NCBI GenBank assembly: GCA_021531615.1
Contig: JADYUE010000009.1
Coordinates: forward strand, 1 to 64,000
From: Fusobacterium varium
Lineage (GTDB): Bacteria; Fusobacteriota; Fusobacteriia; Fusobacteriales; Fusobacteriaceae
Direction of reading: 5' to 3'
Length of the DNA: 64,000 bases
Shown piece after piece: positions 44,924 to 55,052 of the stretch. A model generated the notes under the pieces. The model saw only the letters and a program-made list of their open reading frames with translations. It did not search any database and was not told where the DNA came from. A program made the translations under genes and the position numbers. Position 1 is the stretch's first letter. The number at the start of each line of letters is the position of its first letter.

Positions 44924-45907
44924 ATGATAAAAATATATACTGCACCAATAGCAGGTGTTACAGATTATACATATAGAGGAATACTAAAAGAATTTAAACC
45001 AGATTTACTATTTACAGAGATGGTAAGTATAAATGCTTTAGAAGTTGCATGTGAAAAAACTTTAAAAGTTATACTTAGATTGAGAGAGGGAGACTCTGTT
45101 CAACTTTTTGGTAAAGATATAAAAAAAATGGTTGAAAGTGCTAAATTTGTTGAGAGTTTAGGAGTAAAACATATAGATATAAACTCTGGTTGTCCTATGA
45201 AGAAGATTGTAAATAATGGATATGGAGCAGCTTTAATGGAAAATCCAGAACATATAAGAGCTATGCTTTCAGAGGTAAGAAGTGCTTTAAATGATAGCAC
45301 AGATCTTTCAATAAAGATAAGAGCAGGTTATAAGGAATCAAAAAATCCTGTTGAAATAGCTAAAATAGCTGAAGAGGTAGGATGTAAACATATAACAGTT
45401 CATGGAAGAACTAGAGAGCAAATGTATACTGGAAAAGCTGATTGGAGTATCATAAAGCAAGTAAAAGAGAGTGTAAATATCCCTGTAATAGGAAATGGAG
45501 ATATATTTACTGCTGAAGATGCCAAGGAGAGAGTAGATTTTTCAGGAGTAGATGGAATCATGTTAGCAAGGGGAATTTTTGGAAATCCTTGGTTAATAAG
45601 AGATATAAGAGAGTACTTCCAATATGGAAAAGTATTGCACCTTGTAACACCAGAAGAAAAAGTTGATATGGCAATAGAGCATACTAGAAGAACTCAAATA
45701 GAGCATCCAGAGAGACCATTTATATTTGAACTTAGAAAGCATCTATGTTGGTATTTGAAAGGAATTAGAAAAAGTGCTGAATTTAAAGATAGAATCAATC
45801 ATACAGATAGTTATGAAGAGATAATCTCGCTTTTAGAAAAAGTTAAGGAAAATATTCAGCCTGAAGATTATATAGAGATAGAAAATAGAGAACTTGAAAA
45901 TATTTAA
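44924..45907 (+). CDS. dusB: tRNA-dihydrouridine synthase (DusB-like)
   Basis: A flavin enzyme that reduces uridines in tRNA D-loops. The protein starts with TAPIAGVTDYTYRGIL and has LFTEMVS, VQLFGKD, the catalytic cysteine segment DINSGCPMKKIVNNGYGAALM, IKIRAGY and HGRTREQMYTGKADW. At 327 residues it fits the DusB group by length and overall pattern; the exact Dus type is not certain. The ribosome binding site is GGAGGAAAA. Confidence 0.93.
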   Translation: MIKIYTAPIAGVTDYTYRGILKEFKPDLLFTEMVSINALEVACEKTLKVILRLREGDSVQLFGKDIKKMVESAKFVESLGVKHIDINSGCPMKKIVNNGYGAALMENPEHIRAMLSEVRSALNDSTDLSIKIRAGYKESKNPVEIAKIAEEVGCKHITVHGRTREQMYTGKADWSIIKQVKESVNIPVIGNGDIFTAEDAKERVDFSGVDGIMLARGIFGNPWLIRDIREYFQYGKVLHLVTPEEKVDMAIEHTRRTQIEHPERPFIFELRKHLCWYLKGIRKSAEFKDRINHTDSYEEIISLLEKVKENIQPEDYIEIENRELENI

Positions 45908-45919
45908 GGAGTTGAGAGA

Positions 45920-48547
45920 GTGGCTGGAGAAACACCTTTAATGAAGCAATATAAAGAGATAAAAGCAGAAAATAAAGATAGCCTTCTTTTCTTTAGACTT
46001 GGAGATTTTTATGAAATGTTTTTTCAAGATGCAGTAATAGCATCAAAAGAGTTAGGATTGACACTGACAAGTAGAAATAGAGAAAAAGATCAAGATGTAC
46101 CATTGGCAGGAGTTCCCTATCACTCTGTAGGATCATATATAGCTAAGCTTGTAAATAAAGGATATAAAGTGGCTATTTGCGAGCAAGTAGAGGATCCTAA
46201 AACAGCTAAAGGGATAGTTAAAAGAGAGGTAACTAGAGTAATTACTCCTGGTACAGTAATTGATACTAAGTATCTAGATGAGAAAAGTAATAACTACCTT
46301 ATGGGAATAAAAATAGATGGAAATAGAGGGGCTATTGCCTATATGGATATTACTACTGGAGAGTTTAAAGCTAGTGAATTTCAAAGTGAAGATATAATAT
46401 TTAAACTTTTAGGAGAGATCAATAAATTAGCTCCTAAAGAGATACTTTTAGATGAAAAGACTTATGATAGATATGCAGAGGAGTTAAAAAGACATAACTC
46501 TTTAAACAATGTAAACCTAAATAGAGTTTTAGAAAAGAGAAAATCAGAGGATTTTCTAAAAAAATACTTCAATATAGTATCTTTAGATAGTTTTGGAATG
46601 CAAGATAAAAAATTGGCATCAACAGTATCAGCTACAGTATTAGACTATGCAGTGGAACTACAAAAGGGAAAAGAGCTACCAGTTAATAATATAGTTTATA
46701 CAAGCAGTGAAAATGTTATGGAGTTAAATATAACAACTCAAAAAAATCTTGATATTATAGACAATTATAGAGATAAAAGTGGAGCAGGAACTCTACTGTG
46801 GGTAATGGATGAGTGTATGACCTCTATGGGAAGTCGTCTCCTTAAAAAGTTTATTAAAAATCCACTTTTAGATGTAGAAAAGATTCAAGCAAGACAAAAA
46901 AATGTGGCATTTTTCATAGAAAATGTTTTATTGAGAGAGGAAGTTAGAGAGAAGTTAAAAAATATCTATGATATAGAAAGAATAATAGGTAAACTTGTTC
47001 TTGAAACTGAAAATGGAAGAGATTTAGTTGCACTAAAATATTCTATAAAAAACTCTTTAGAGATATTGAAACTTTTAAACGGAAATCCTATTTTTGCAAT
47101 AGAGGTAAAAGAGTTAATTGATATATATAATCTAATTGAAAGAACAATAGTAGATGAACCACCATTTTCAATAAGAGAGGGTGGAATAATAAAAGCTGGT
47201 TATAATAGTGAGTTAGATGAGCTACATGGACTTTCAAAAGATGGAAAAGATTATATTTTAGAGATAGAAAATAGAGAGAGAGAAAGAACAGGAATAAAAG
47301 GATTAAAGATAAAATATAACAAGGTATTTGGATATTTTATTGAAGTTACAAAGGCAAATGCACATCTTGTTCCTGAAGATTATATAAGAAAACAAACTTT
47401 AGCAAATGCTGAAAGATATATTGTGCCAGATCTAAAAGAATATGAGGAAAAGGTATTAAATGCTAAGGATAAGATTGAAAATTTAGAGTATCAACTATTT
47501 AAAGAGGTATCTTATGAGATAAAAAAATATAAAAATATCTTACAAGACTTAGCTTATCAAATATCATACTTAGATGTAGTTACGGATTTTGCTTATATAG
47601 CTATAAAAAATTCGTATATTCAGCCTGAAATACATGATGGAAAAGACATTGAAATAATAGCAGGACGCCATCCAATAGTTGAAAAGCTTATTTCTAGTGG
47701 TGAGTTTGTTAAAAATAATATAGTCTTTGATGATAAACGTGAGATGATAATTTTAACTGGTCCAAATATGTCAGGTAAGTCTACATATATGAAACAGGTA
47801 GCATTAATAATAATTATGGCTCACATAGGTTCATATGTTCCAGCAAATTATGCTAAAATAGGATTAGTGGATAAGATATTTACAAGGGTAGGGGCAAGTG
47901 ATGATCTACTTACTGGACAATCTACATTTATGCTAGAGATGAGTGAGGTGGCAAATATAGTAAATAGTGCTACTGATAGATCATTCATAATCTTAGATGA
48001 GATTGGAAGAGGAACTTCAACTTTTGATGGAATCTCAATAGCTACAGCTATTACTGAGTATATACATGAGAGAATAGGAGCTAAAACAATATTTGCTACA
48101 CACTACCATGAATTAACTCAATTAGAAGACAAGTTAGATAGAGCTGAAAACTTTAGAATTGAAGTTAAAGAGAATAAAAATGAGATAGTCTTTTTAAGAG
48201 AGATTGTAAAAGGTGGAGCAGATAAATCTTATGGAATAGAGGTTGCAAGATTAGCAGGACTGCCAAAAGAGATATTGGATAGATCAAAAAGTGTCTTAAA
48301 AAATCTTGAAGAGAGAAAAGAGATTATTGAGAAAAAACTTCAAGGGGAACAACTTATACTGTTTGGAACTCCAGAAGTTGAAAAGCAAGATAATGAAAGT
48401 GAAAAAAATAGTTTAAAAGGTAAAGAGATAACTAAGGAACAGAAGATAGTAATGAGGGTTTTAGAGGAGTTGGATCCTAATAGTATGACTCCTTTAGAAG
48501 CATTGATGAAACTTAATGAACTGAAAAAAATATTAAATAGGAGTTAG
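45920..48547 (+). CDS. mutS: DNA mismatch repair protein MutS
   Basis: MutS recognises mismatches and recruits MutL. The mismatch-reading phenylalanine lies in DFYEMFFQDA near residue 35. The ATPase has Walker A TGPNMSGKST at about residues 612-621, then DDLLTGQSTFMLEM, DEIGRGTSTFDGISIA and THYHELTQLE. At 875 residues it is full length. The start is GTG, with AAGGAG eight bases upstream. mutL is not in the window. Confidence 0.97.
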   Translation: MAGETPLMKQYKEIKAENKDSLLFFRLGDFYEMFFQDAVIASKELGLTLTSRNREKDQDVPLAGVPYHSVGSYIAKLVNKGYKVAICEQVEDPKTAKGIVKREVTRVITPGTVIDTKYLDEKSNNYLMGIKIDGNRGAIAYMDITTGEFKASEFQSEDIIFKLLGEINKLAPKEILLDEKTYDRYAEELKRHNSLNNVNLNRVLEKRKSEDFLKKYFNIVSLDSFGMQDKKLASTVSATVLDYAVELQKGKELPVNNIVYTSSENVMELNITTQKNLDIIDNYRDKSGAGTLLWVMDECMTSMGSRLLKKFIKNPLLDVEKIQARQKNVAFFIENVLLREEVREKLKNIYDIERIIGKLVLETENGRDLVALKYSIKNSLEILKLLNGNPIFAIEVKELIDIYNLIERTIVDEPPFSIREGGIIKAGYNSELDELHGLSKDGKDYILEIENRERERTGIKGLKIKYNKVFGYFIEVTKANAHLVPEDYIRKQTLANAERYIVPDLKEYEEKVLNAKDKIENLEYQLFKEVSYEIKKYKNILQDLAYQISYLDVVTDFAYIAIKNSYIQPEIHDGKDIEIIAGRHPIVEKLISSGEFVKNNIVFDDKREMIILTGPNMSGKSTYMKQVALIIIMAHIGSYVPANYAKIGLVDKIFTRVGASDDLLTGQSTFMLEMSEVANIVNSATDRSFIILDEIGRGTSTFDGISIATAITEYIHERIGAKTIFATHYHELTQLEDKLDRAENFRIEVKENKNEIVFLREIVKGGADKSYGIEVARLAGLPKEILDRSKSVLKNLEERKEIIEKKLQGEQLILFGTPEVEKQDNESEKNSLKGKEITKEQKIVMRVLEELDPNSMTPLEALMKLNELKKILNRS

Positions 48548-48550
48548 ATT

Positions 48551-51241
48551 ATGAATAAAAAGAAAATCTATATGATTATTTTTGCAGTTGTAATAATTTT
48601 AGGATATCTTAATTATTTTAAAGAGGAAAAGGATCTTTCAGATTTAAAAAAGGCTATTGAAACTACAAATGTTACTTATGAAAGTGATGATTATCATGTT
48701 GAAGCTGCTAAGCAGATAGATTATATTGATGAGAAAGAAACTGACTTTGAAAAAGCAAAGGCTCTAGTAAAAGATATGGTAATAAGTGGGGACAATGTTT
48801 TCATTGATAAAGTTAGAAACTTAGCATTGAAAAATAATATCTTAGGAATAAGTCCTAATGGGTGGAAGTTTAACACAGATTCAGCAAACTATGAGAAATT
48901 AAAAGATGAGATAACTTCAAATACAGGAGTATCAGCTTTTAATGAGGAAAAAAAGATTAAAATATCTGGTAAAAACTTTACTACAGATAGTAAAATGAGT
49001 TATATAGAGATAAAAGATGATGTTGTTCTAGAAAATGAGAGATTGAAATTAAAAGGTGATATTGGAAAATATAGCGATGCTAATAAGATAGTTGTACTTT
49101 CAGGAAATATATCTGTTTCAGGAGTAGATGAGAAAGATCAAGAAGTAGATGGAGATTTTAAAAATCTTAAATATTTTGTAGATGATAAAGTTCTTGAAGC
49201 TTGGGAACCTTTTTCAATTACATATGATGGAGTAAAACTGTCAGGAGAAAACCTTTGGTATCAAGATGGAGTTGAGGCTTTAAAGATCTCTAAAAATGTT
49301 GTAATAGAAACATCTGGATACACAATATATGTAGATAGAATTGAGAAAGATGCTAACAGCAATATTGTTAAATTTTATGGAAAAGTTAAAGGATCAAATG
49401 GAGTTTACTCTTTTGAAGGAGCAGAGGGAATATATAATATAGACAGTGAAAAATTAGAACTATATGGAAATGTAATTGTAACTTCTACAAAGGGAGAAAA
49501 ACTTAATGCTGATAAGATAGTTTATGACAATAAAACTAAATTTATAACAGCTTATGGTGAGAAAAAAGATCTATTATATGTTTCAAATAACGGAGAGTTA
49601 AGAAGTAGAGAATTTAGATATAACAATGAGACTCAAGAGGCATTTGCAGATAAAAAATATGACTTTAGAAGTTTAAAATATGATAGTACAGGAGAGAAAT
49701 TCTACTTTAATAATGTAACAAAAGATGGTTATGTTATAAATGGAAAGGTAATTGATAAAATTAAAAAGCAAAGTGCAAAGGGTAATAGACTAGATTTTAA
49801 TAGTGAAACTAAGATATATAAACTAAAAGATGATGCTGTTTTTGAAAATGAAGATTATAGAATTGAAAGCAGTAATATTAAGTATGATGGTAATACTGGA
49901 AAAGTTACAACACCAGCAGATTATAAGATTACTCAACTTAAAAATGGTATTGAATTTGTAGGAAAAGGTGCTGACTATGATGAAAATACAGGAAATCTTT
50001 TAAGTAATGGGGTAATTAATGCTTTAGGAAGTAACTTTAAAGCAAGTGGAAATAACTTAACTTATAACAACAAAACAGGAGCAGGGGAGTTACAAAGTAA
50101 CATATTCTTTGAAAACACAGATAATGGAACTACTGTAACTGGAGATAAACTTCTTTTCCAAAAGGATAACTCAGTTGAGATTGTAGGAAATCTTGTAATA
50201 ACAAGTGAAAAAATTATAGCAAAATCTGCTAGAGGAAAGTATAATTTAAAAGATGAAAAAGTTTATATTCCTGAAAAGATAGATTTTGAAAGTAAAGACA
50301 AATTAACTTCTGGAACTATGGCAAAGGGAACTTATGATATTAAGAGAGAGATTTTTACTGGAAATAATTTTAAAGGAAAGAATAAGGATACAGATATAAC
50401 AAGTTCTCTAGTAAAGTATTTTACAAAAGAAAATAAAATAGAGTTTGGAAAGAATACTACAATAAAAACTCCTGAAGTAACTTTAAAAGGAAACAGGTTT
50501 GACTATAACTTAGATAGTGAATTAGCTACTTCAAAAGAACCATATACAGTATTCTATGATGAATTTACAATAAAAGGTAACAGTGGAACTTTTGATAATA
50601 AAAATGGAATATTTAAAAGTAATAAAGCTGATATAACTTCTAAAAGTGGAGACAAATTTACAGCTGATAAAGCAGATGGAAATCTACATGAAATGAGAAT
50701 GGACTTTATTGGAAATGCTAAAGGACATACAAATTATGATGGAAAGAGAACAGATTTCTCTGGAGATTTTGCAAGAATTTACTTTAAAAAAGATACAGAT
50801 GGTTACAAAGCAATAAGAAGTGAAATTAAGAAAAATGCTGTATTTATTCAAGAGGATAAAACTTTAAAATCTGATTACATAGAAGCTGACATTGAAAGAA
50901 GTCTTGTTTTTGCAAGAGATAATACAAAAATGATTGTAAAAGATAAGGACAATGGAGATATTATAATAACTTCTGATGTTGCTGAAATAAATATGAATAA
51001 TGATACTGCAACTCTTATTGGAGATGTTTATATTGAAAATATCAATAAAGAACAAGGAAAAACTGTAATAACAGCAGACAAGGGAATAGCTAGACAAAAA
51101 ACAGGAATACTTGATCTTATTGGAAATGTAAAGATTGAAAATGCAGAATCAATAGTGGAATCAGATGAGGCAATATATAACATGAACAGTAAAAAATTAA
51201 AAGCTAAAGGGCATGTATATATCAACCATAAAAATCAATAA
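48551..51241 (+). CDS. Giant OstA/LptA-repeat protein (LptC-LptA-like LPS bridge)
   Basis: This 896-residue protein has an N-terminal membrane anchor (about residues 5-22) and then an almost unbroken series of OstA/LptA-type beta-strand units of about 40-45 residues. The pattern is a YN/YD turn, then a GNV-like strand, as in IYNIDSEKLELYGNVIV and AIYNMNSKKLKAKGHVYI at the end. E. coli LptA is about 185 residues and LptC about 190, so this is several units long. The lptB gene follows ten bases later. I infer a fused or extended LptC/LptA that carries LPS or a similar glycolipid across the periplasm. Confidence 0.8.
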   Translation: MNKKKIYMIIFAVVIILGYLNYFKEEKDLSDLKKAIETTNVTYESDDYHVEAAKQIDYIDEKETDFEKAKALVKDMVISGDNVFIDKVRNLALKNNILGISPNGWKFNTDSANYEKLKDEITSNTGVSAFNEEKKIKISGKNFTTDSKMSYIEIKDDVVLENERLKLKGDIGKYSDANKIVVLSGNISVSGVDEKDQEVDGDFKNLKYFVDDKVLEAWEPFSITYDGVKLSGENLWYQDGVEALKISKNVVIETSGYTIYVDRIEKDANSNIVKFYGKVKGSNGVYSFEGAEGIYNIDSEKLELYGNVIVTSTKGEKLNADKIVYDNKTKFITAYGEKKDLLYVSNNGELRSREFRYNNETQEAFADKKYDFRSLKYDSTGEKFYFNNVTKDGYVINGKVIDKIKKQSAKGNRLDFNSETKIYKLKDDAVFENEDYRIESSNIKYDGNTGKVTTPADYKITQLKNGIEFVGKGADYDENTGNLLSNGVINALGSNFKASGNNLTYNNKTGAGELQSNIFFENTDNGTTVTGDKLLFQKDNSVEIVGNLVITSEKIIAKSARGKYNLKDEKVYIPEKIDFESKDKLTSGTMAKGTYDIKREIFTGNNFKGKNKDTDITSSLVKYFTKENKIEFGKNTTIKTPEVTLKGNRFDYNLDSELATSKEPYTVFYDEFTIKGNSGTFDNKNGIFKSNKADITSKSGDKFTADKADGNLHEMRMDFIGNAKGHTNYDGKRTDFSGDFARIYFKKDTDGYKAIRSEIKKNAVFIQEDKTLKSDYIEADIERSLVFARDNTKMIVKDKDNGDIIITSDVAEINMNNDTATLIGDVYIENINKEQGKTVITADKGIARQKTGILDLIGNVKIENAESIVESDEAIYNMNSKKLKAKGHVYINHKNQ

Positions 51242-51250
51242 GGGGGAACT

Positions 51251-51976
51251 ATGAAAAGTTTAATAGCCCAAAATCTTAGTAAAAGCTATAAGAAAAGAAC
51301 AGTTGTAGATAATGTAAGCCTTGAAGTAAATAAAGGAGAGGTAGTTGGACTTTTAGGACCAAATGGTGCAGGAAAGACAACAACTTTCTATATGATAACT
51401 GGGATAATAAAACCAGAAACAGGGTCAGTATATTGTGATAACGTAGATGTTACAACATATCCTATGTTTAAAAGAGCAAATATGGGAATAGGTTATCTAG
51501 CTCAAGAGCCGTCAGTTTTTAGAAACTTAACAGTTGAAGAAAATATAGCAGCTGTACTTGAGATGAAAGGTGTTGCAAAAAAAGAGCAACAAATGATAAT
51601 AGAAAAGTTAATGGAAGAGTTTAAACTTACCCATGTAAGAAAATCTTTAGGTTATTCATTGTCTGGAGGAGAGAGAAGAAGAATAGAGATAGCTAGAACA
51701 ATAGCTAATAATCCTAGCTTTATTCTATTAGATGAGCCTTTTGCTGGGGTAGATCCAATAGCAGTAGAGGATATTCAACAGATAATAAGATATCTTAGAG
51801 ATAGAGGACTTGGAATCTTAATAACAGATCACAGTGTAAGGGAAACTTTGAGAATAACAGAAAAAGCCTATATAATGGCAAATGGTAAGGTTCTTATCAG
51901 TGGAACTCCACAAGAGATAGCTGATAATGAAACTGCAAGAAAAATCTACTTAGGAGAAAAATTTAAATTAGATTAA
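51251..51976 (+). CDS. lptB: LPS export ABC transporter ATP-binding protein LptB
   Basis: LptB powers extraction of LPS from the inner membrane with LptF and LptG. The 241-residue ATPase has Walker [18 protein letters not shown]-loop [16 protein letters not shown], signature [15 protein letters not shown], Walker [16 protein letters not shown] and switch [10 protein letters not shown], which match LptB closely. It follows the giant OstA-repeat protein. Its likely membrane partners are the two permeases at 60162 and 61239. Confidence 0.96.
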   Translation: MKSLIAQNLSKSYKKRTVVDNVSLEVNKGEVVGLLGPNGAGKTTTFYMITGIIKPETGSVYCDNVDVTTYPMFKRANMGIGYLAQEPSVFRNLTVEENIAAVLEMKGVAKKEQQMIIEKLMEEFKLTHVRKSLGYSLSGGERRRIEIARTIANNPSFILLDEPFAGVDPIAVEDIQQIIRYLRDRGLGILITDHSVRETLRITEKAYIMANGKVLISGTPQEIADNETARKIYLGEKFKLD

Positions 51977-52000
51977 ATTTTAAATATTTGGAGGAAAAAT

Positions 52001-54604
52001 ATGTTAACAGGAAATCAAATTAGAAAAGAGTTTATTGAGTTTTTTAAAGCTAAAAATCATAAGCACTTTGAAAGTGCATCTCTAATTCCAGATGATGCAA
52101 CACTATTACTTACAGTAGCAGGAATGGTACCTTTTAAACCTTATTTCTTAGGACAAAAAGAAGCACCATATCCAAGAGTAACTACATATCAAAAATGTAT
52201 CAGAACAAACGACCTTGAAAATGTAGGAAGAACAGCTAGACACCATACATTCTTTGAAATGTTAGGAAACTTCTCTTTTGGAGATTACTTTAAAGAGGAA
52301 GCAATAGTATGGTCTTGGGAATTTGTTACTGAAGTATTAAAATTAGATAAAGATAAACTTTGGGTATCTGTATTTACAACTGATGATGAAGCAGAAAAAA
52401 TTTGGATAGAAAAATGTAACTTCCCTAAAGAAAGACTTGTAAGACTTGGGGAAGATGAAAACTGGTGGGCAGCAGGACCAACAGGTTCTTGTGGACCATG
52501 TTCAGAAATTCACGTTGACTTAGGACCAGCTTATGGAGGAGATGAAAACTCTAAACTTGGAGATGAAGGAACAGATAACCGTTTCATAGAAATTTGGAAC
52601 CTAGTATTTACAGAATGGAACAGAATGGAAGATGGAAGCTTACAACCACTACCTAAGAAAAATATAGATACTGGAGCAGGACTTGAAAGAATAGCTGCTA
52701 TGGTACAAGGAAAATCAAATAACTTTGAAACAGATCTTCTTTTCCCATTAGTTGAAGAAGCTGCAAGATTAACAAATAGCCAATATGGAAGAGACAACGA
52801 AGAAAACTTCTCACTAAAAGTTATAACTGACCACTCAAGAGCAGTAACTTTTTTAGTAAATGACGGAGTTATCCCATCAAACGAAGGAAGAGGATATGTT
52901 CTTAGAAGGATTTTAAGAAGAGCAGTAAGACATGGAAGATTATTAGGACAATCAGAACTATTCTTATATAAAATGGTAGATAAAGTAGTAGAAATCATGG
53001 GAGAAGCATACTCAGATTTAAAAGAAAATATTGCTCACATTAAAAAAGTAGTTAAAATTGAGGAAGAAAAATTCTCTCGTACACTAGATCAAGGAATGCA
53101 ACTTGTAAATCAAGAGATTGAAAATGCTAAAAAAGATGGAAAAGATAGTTTAACTGGAGAAGTAACATTTAAACTTTATGATACATATGGATTCCCTTAT
53201 GAATTAACAGAAGAGATCTGTGAAGAAAAAGGAATTAAAGTATCAAAAGATGAATTTGAAGCTAAAATGCAAGAGCAAAAAGAGAGAGCAAAAGCTGCTA
53301 GAGAAGTAGTAATGGAAAAAGGACAAGATAGCTTTATAGAAGAGTTCTATGATAAATATGGAGTAACTAACTTTACTGGATATGAAACTCTAAAAGATAC
53401 AGGAAAACTATTAAGTATCAGAGATGGAAAAGATGGTAAAAAACTTATGATATTTGATACAACTCCTTTCTATGGAGAATCAGGAGGACAAGCAGCAGAC
53501 TTTGGAGTTATTTCAGGAAATAATTTCGAAGGAAAAGTTATAGATGTTCAAAAACAAAAGGGAATCTTCACTCATACAGTTGAAGTAGTAAAAGGAGAAG
53601 CTGTTGAAGGAGAAGAGTATCTATTAGAAGTAGATGAAGCAAATAGAGTTGCAACTGCTAAAAACCATACTGCTACTCACTTATTACATGAAGCATTAAG
53701 AGAAGTTTTAGGATCTCATGTACAACAAGCTGGATCATTTGTAAATGGAGAAAGATTAAGATTTGACTTTAACCACTATGAAGCAATGACTCCAGAAGAG
53801 ATCTTAAAAGTTGAAGATATAGTAAATAGTAAAATAGCTGAAGCAATAGAAGTATCTGTAAAAAATATGTCTATGGATGAAGCTAAAAAAGCTGGAGCTA
53901 CAGCACTATTTGGAGATAAATATGGAGATATAGTAAGAGTTGTTAATGTAGAAGGATTCTCTATTGAACTTTGTGGAGGAACTCACATAGATAACATTGG
54001 AAAAATCGGACTTTTCAAAATTGAAAGCGAAAGTGGAATAGCTGCTGGAATTAGAAGAATAGAAGCAGTTACAGGAAAAGGAGCATTTGAATTTGTACAA
54101 AAATTAGAAGCACTATTAGTTCAAATTCAAAAAACAGTAAAAGCTAATGAAGTAAATCTACTAGAAAGAGTAGAAAAAATGGTAGAAACTTTAAAAGAAA
54201 ATGAAAGAGAGATTGAATCTCTAAAAGATAAACTTACTTATGTGGAATCTTCATTCTTAAAAGAAAATGCTGAAGTAATCAATGGAACAACTGTTGTATT
54301 AAAAGCATTCAAGAGCAAAACAGCTGATGAATTAAGAAAATTCATTGACTTAGGAAAAGAAAAAATGACAAATGCTGTTATAGTTTTAGCATCTTCAATG
54401 GACGATAAAGTTATATTTGCAGCAGGAGTAACAAAAGACACTATCTCTAAAGTAAAAGCTGGAAATCTTGTAAAAGAAGCAGCTCAAATAACTGGAGGAA
54501 ATGGTGGAGGAAGACCTGACTTTGCTCAAGCAGGAGGAAAAGACACTACTAAAGTAACAGAGGCTTTAGAAGCAGTAAGAGAAACTTTAAGAAAATCTTT
54601 ATAA
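52001..54604 (+). CDS. alaS: Alanyl-tRNA synthetase
   Basis: AlaRS charges tRNA-Ala and clears mischarged tRNA. The class II catalytic part has IRKEFIEFFKAKNHKHFES, NDLENVGRTARHHTFFEMLGNFSFGDYF and GAGLERIAAMVQG. The editing domain has the zinc motif HTATHLLHEAL and ELCGGTHIDNIG. The C-terminal oligomerisation domain ends with GGNGGGRPDFAQAGGKD. At 867 residues the length is typical. No T-box was seen in the 24-base gap upstream. Confidence 0.97.
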   Translation: MLTGNQIRKEFIEFFKAKNHKHFESASLIPDDATLLLTVAGMVPFKPYFLGQKEAPYPRVTTYQKCIRTNDLENVGRTARHHTFFEMLGNFSFGDYFKEEAIVWSWEFVTEVLKLDKDKLWVSVFTTDDEAEKIWIEKCNFPKERLVRLGEDENWWAAGPTGSCGPCSEIHVDLGPAYGGDENSKLGDEGTDNRFIEIWNLVFTEWNRMEDGSLQPLPKKNIDTGAGLERIAAMVQGKSNNFETDLLFPLVEEAARLTNSQYGRDNEENFSLKVITDHSRAVTFLVNDGVIPSNEGRGYVLRRILRRAVRHGRLLGQSELFLYKMVDKVVEIMGEAYSDLKENIAHIKKVVKIEEEKFSRTLDQGMQLVNQEIENAKKDGKDSLTGEVTFKLYDTYGFPYELTEEICEEKGIKVSKDEFEAKMQEQKERAKAAREVVMEKGQDSFIEEFYDKYGVTNFTGYETLKDTGKLLSIRDGKDGKKLMIFDTTPFYGESGGQAADFGVISGNNFEGKVIDVQKQKGIFTHTVEVVKGEAVEGEEYLLEVDEANRVATAKNHTATHLLHEALREVLGSHVQQAGSFVNGERLRFDFNHYEAMTPEEILKVEDIVNSKIAEAIEVSVKNMSMDEAKKAGATALFGDKYGDIVRVVNVEGFSIELCGGTHIDNIGKIGLFKIESESGIAAGIRRIEAVTGKGAFEFVQKLEALLVQIQKTVKANEVNLLERVEKMVETLKENEREIESLKDKLTYVESSFLKENAEVINGTTVVLKAFKSKTADELRKFIDLGKEKMTNAVIVLASSMDDKVIFAAGVTKDTISKVKAGNLVKEAAQITGGNGGGRPDFAQAGGKDTTKVTEALEAVRETLRKSL

Positions 54605-54614
54605 GAGGTAAAAT

Positions 54615-55034
54615 ATGTATAAAAAATATATTGCCTTAGATATAGGGGATGTAAGGATAGGAGTAGCAAAATCTGATATTCTAGGGATAGTTGCTACTCC
54701 CCTAGAAGTAATAAATAGAAAAAAAGTTAAGTCTGTCCAAAGGATAAAGGAGTTATGTGAACAAGAGAATACAAAATCTTTAGTAGTTGGGATTCCTAAA
54801 AGTTTAGATGGAACAGAGAAACGTCAAGCTGAAAAGGTTAGAGAGTATATAGAAAAACTTAAAAAGAATATTGAAGGTTTGGAAATATATGAGGTAGATG
54901 AGAGATTGACAACTGTATCAGCAGATAGAATGTTAAATGAGGCTAATAAAAAAGGGGCTTTAGAAAAGAGAAAAGTAGTTGATAAAATAGCAGCAGCAAT
55001 TATTTTACAAACTTTTTTAGATAGAAAAAAATAG
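54615..55034 (+). CDS. ruvX: Putative pre-16S rRNA nuclease (RuvX/YqgF)
   Basis: The 139-residue RNase H-fold protein starts ALDIGDVRIGVAKSD with the first catalytic aspartate. It has VVGIPKSLDGTEKRQAEKVREYIEKL and DERLTTVSADRML with further acidic residues, and ends in the DKIAAAIILQTFL motif. YqgF proteins were proposed as Holliday junction resolvases and later linked to 16S rRNA 5' end maturation; either role fits. It follows alaS, a common gene pair. Confidence 0.93.
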   Translation: MYKKYIALDIGDVRIGVAKSDILGIVATPLEVINRKKVKSVQRIKELCEQENTKSLVVGIPKSLDGTEKRQAEKVREYIEKLKKNIEGLEIYEVDERLTTVSADRMLNEANKKGALEKRKVVDKIAAAIILQTFLDRKK

Positions 55035-55052
55035 AGAAATTTGGGAGGAGAA

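Noticed and set aside
52531-52998. A 155-codon open frame on the minus strand
   Set aside because: It is fully inside alaS, has no ribosome binding site or family resemblance, and mirrors the alaS codons.
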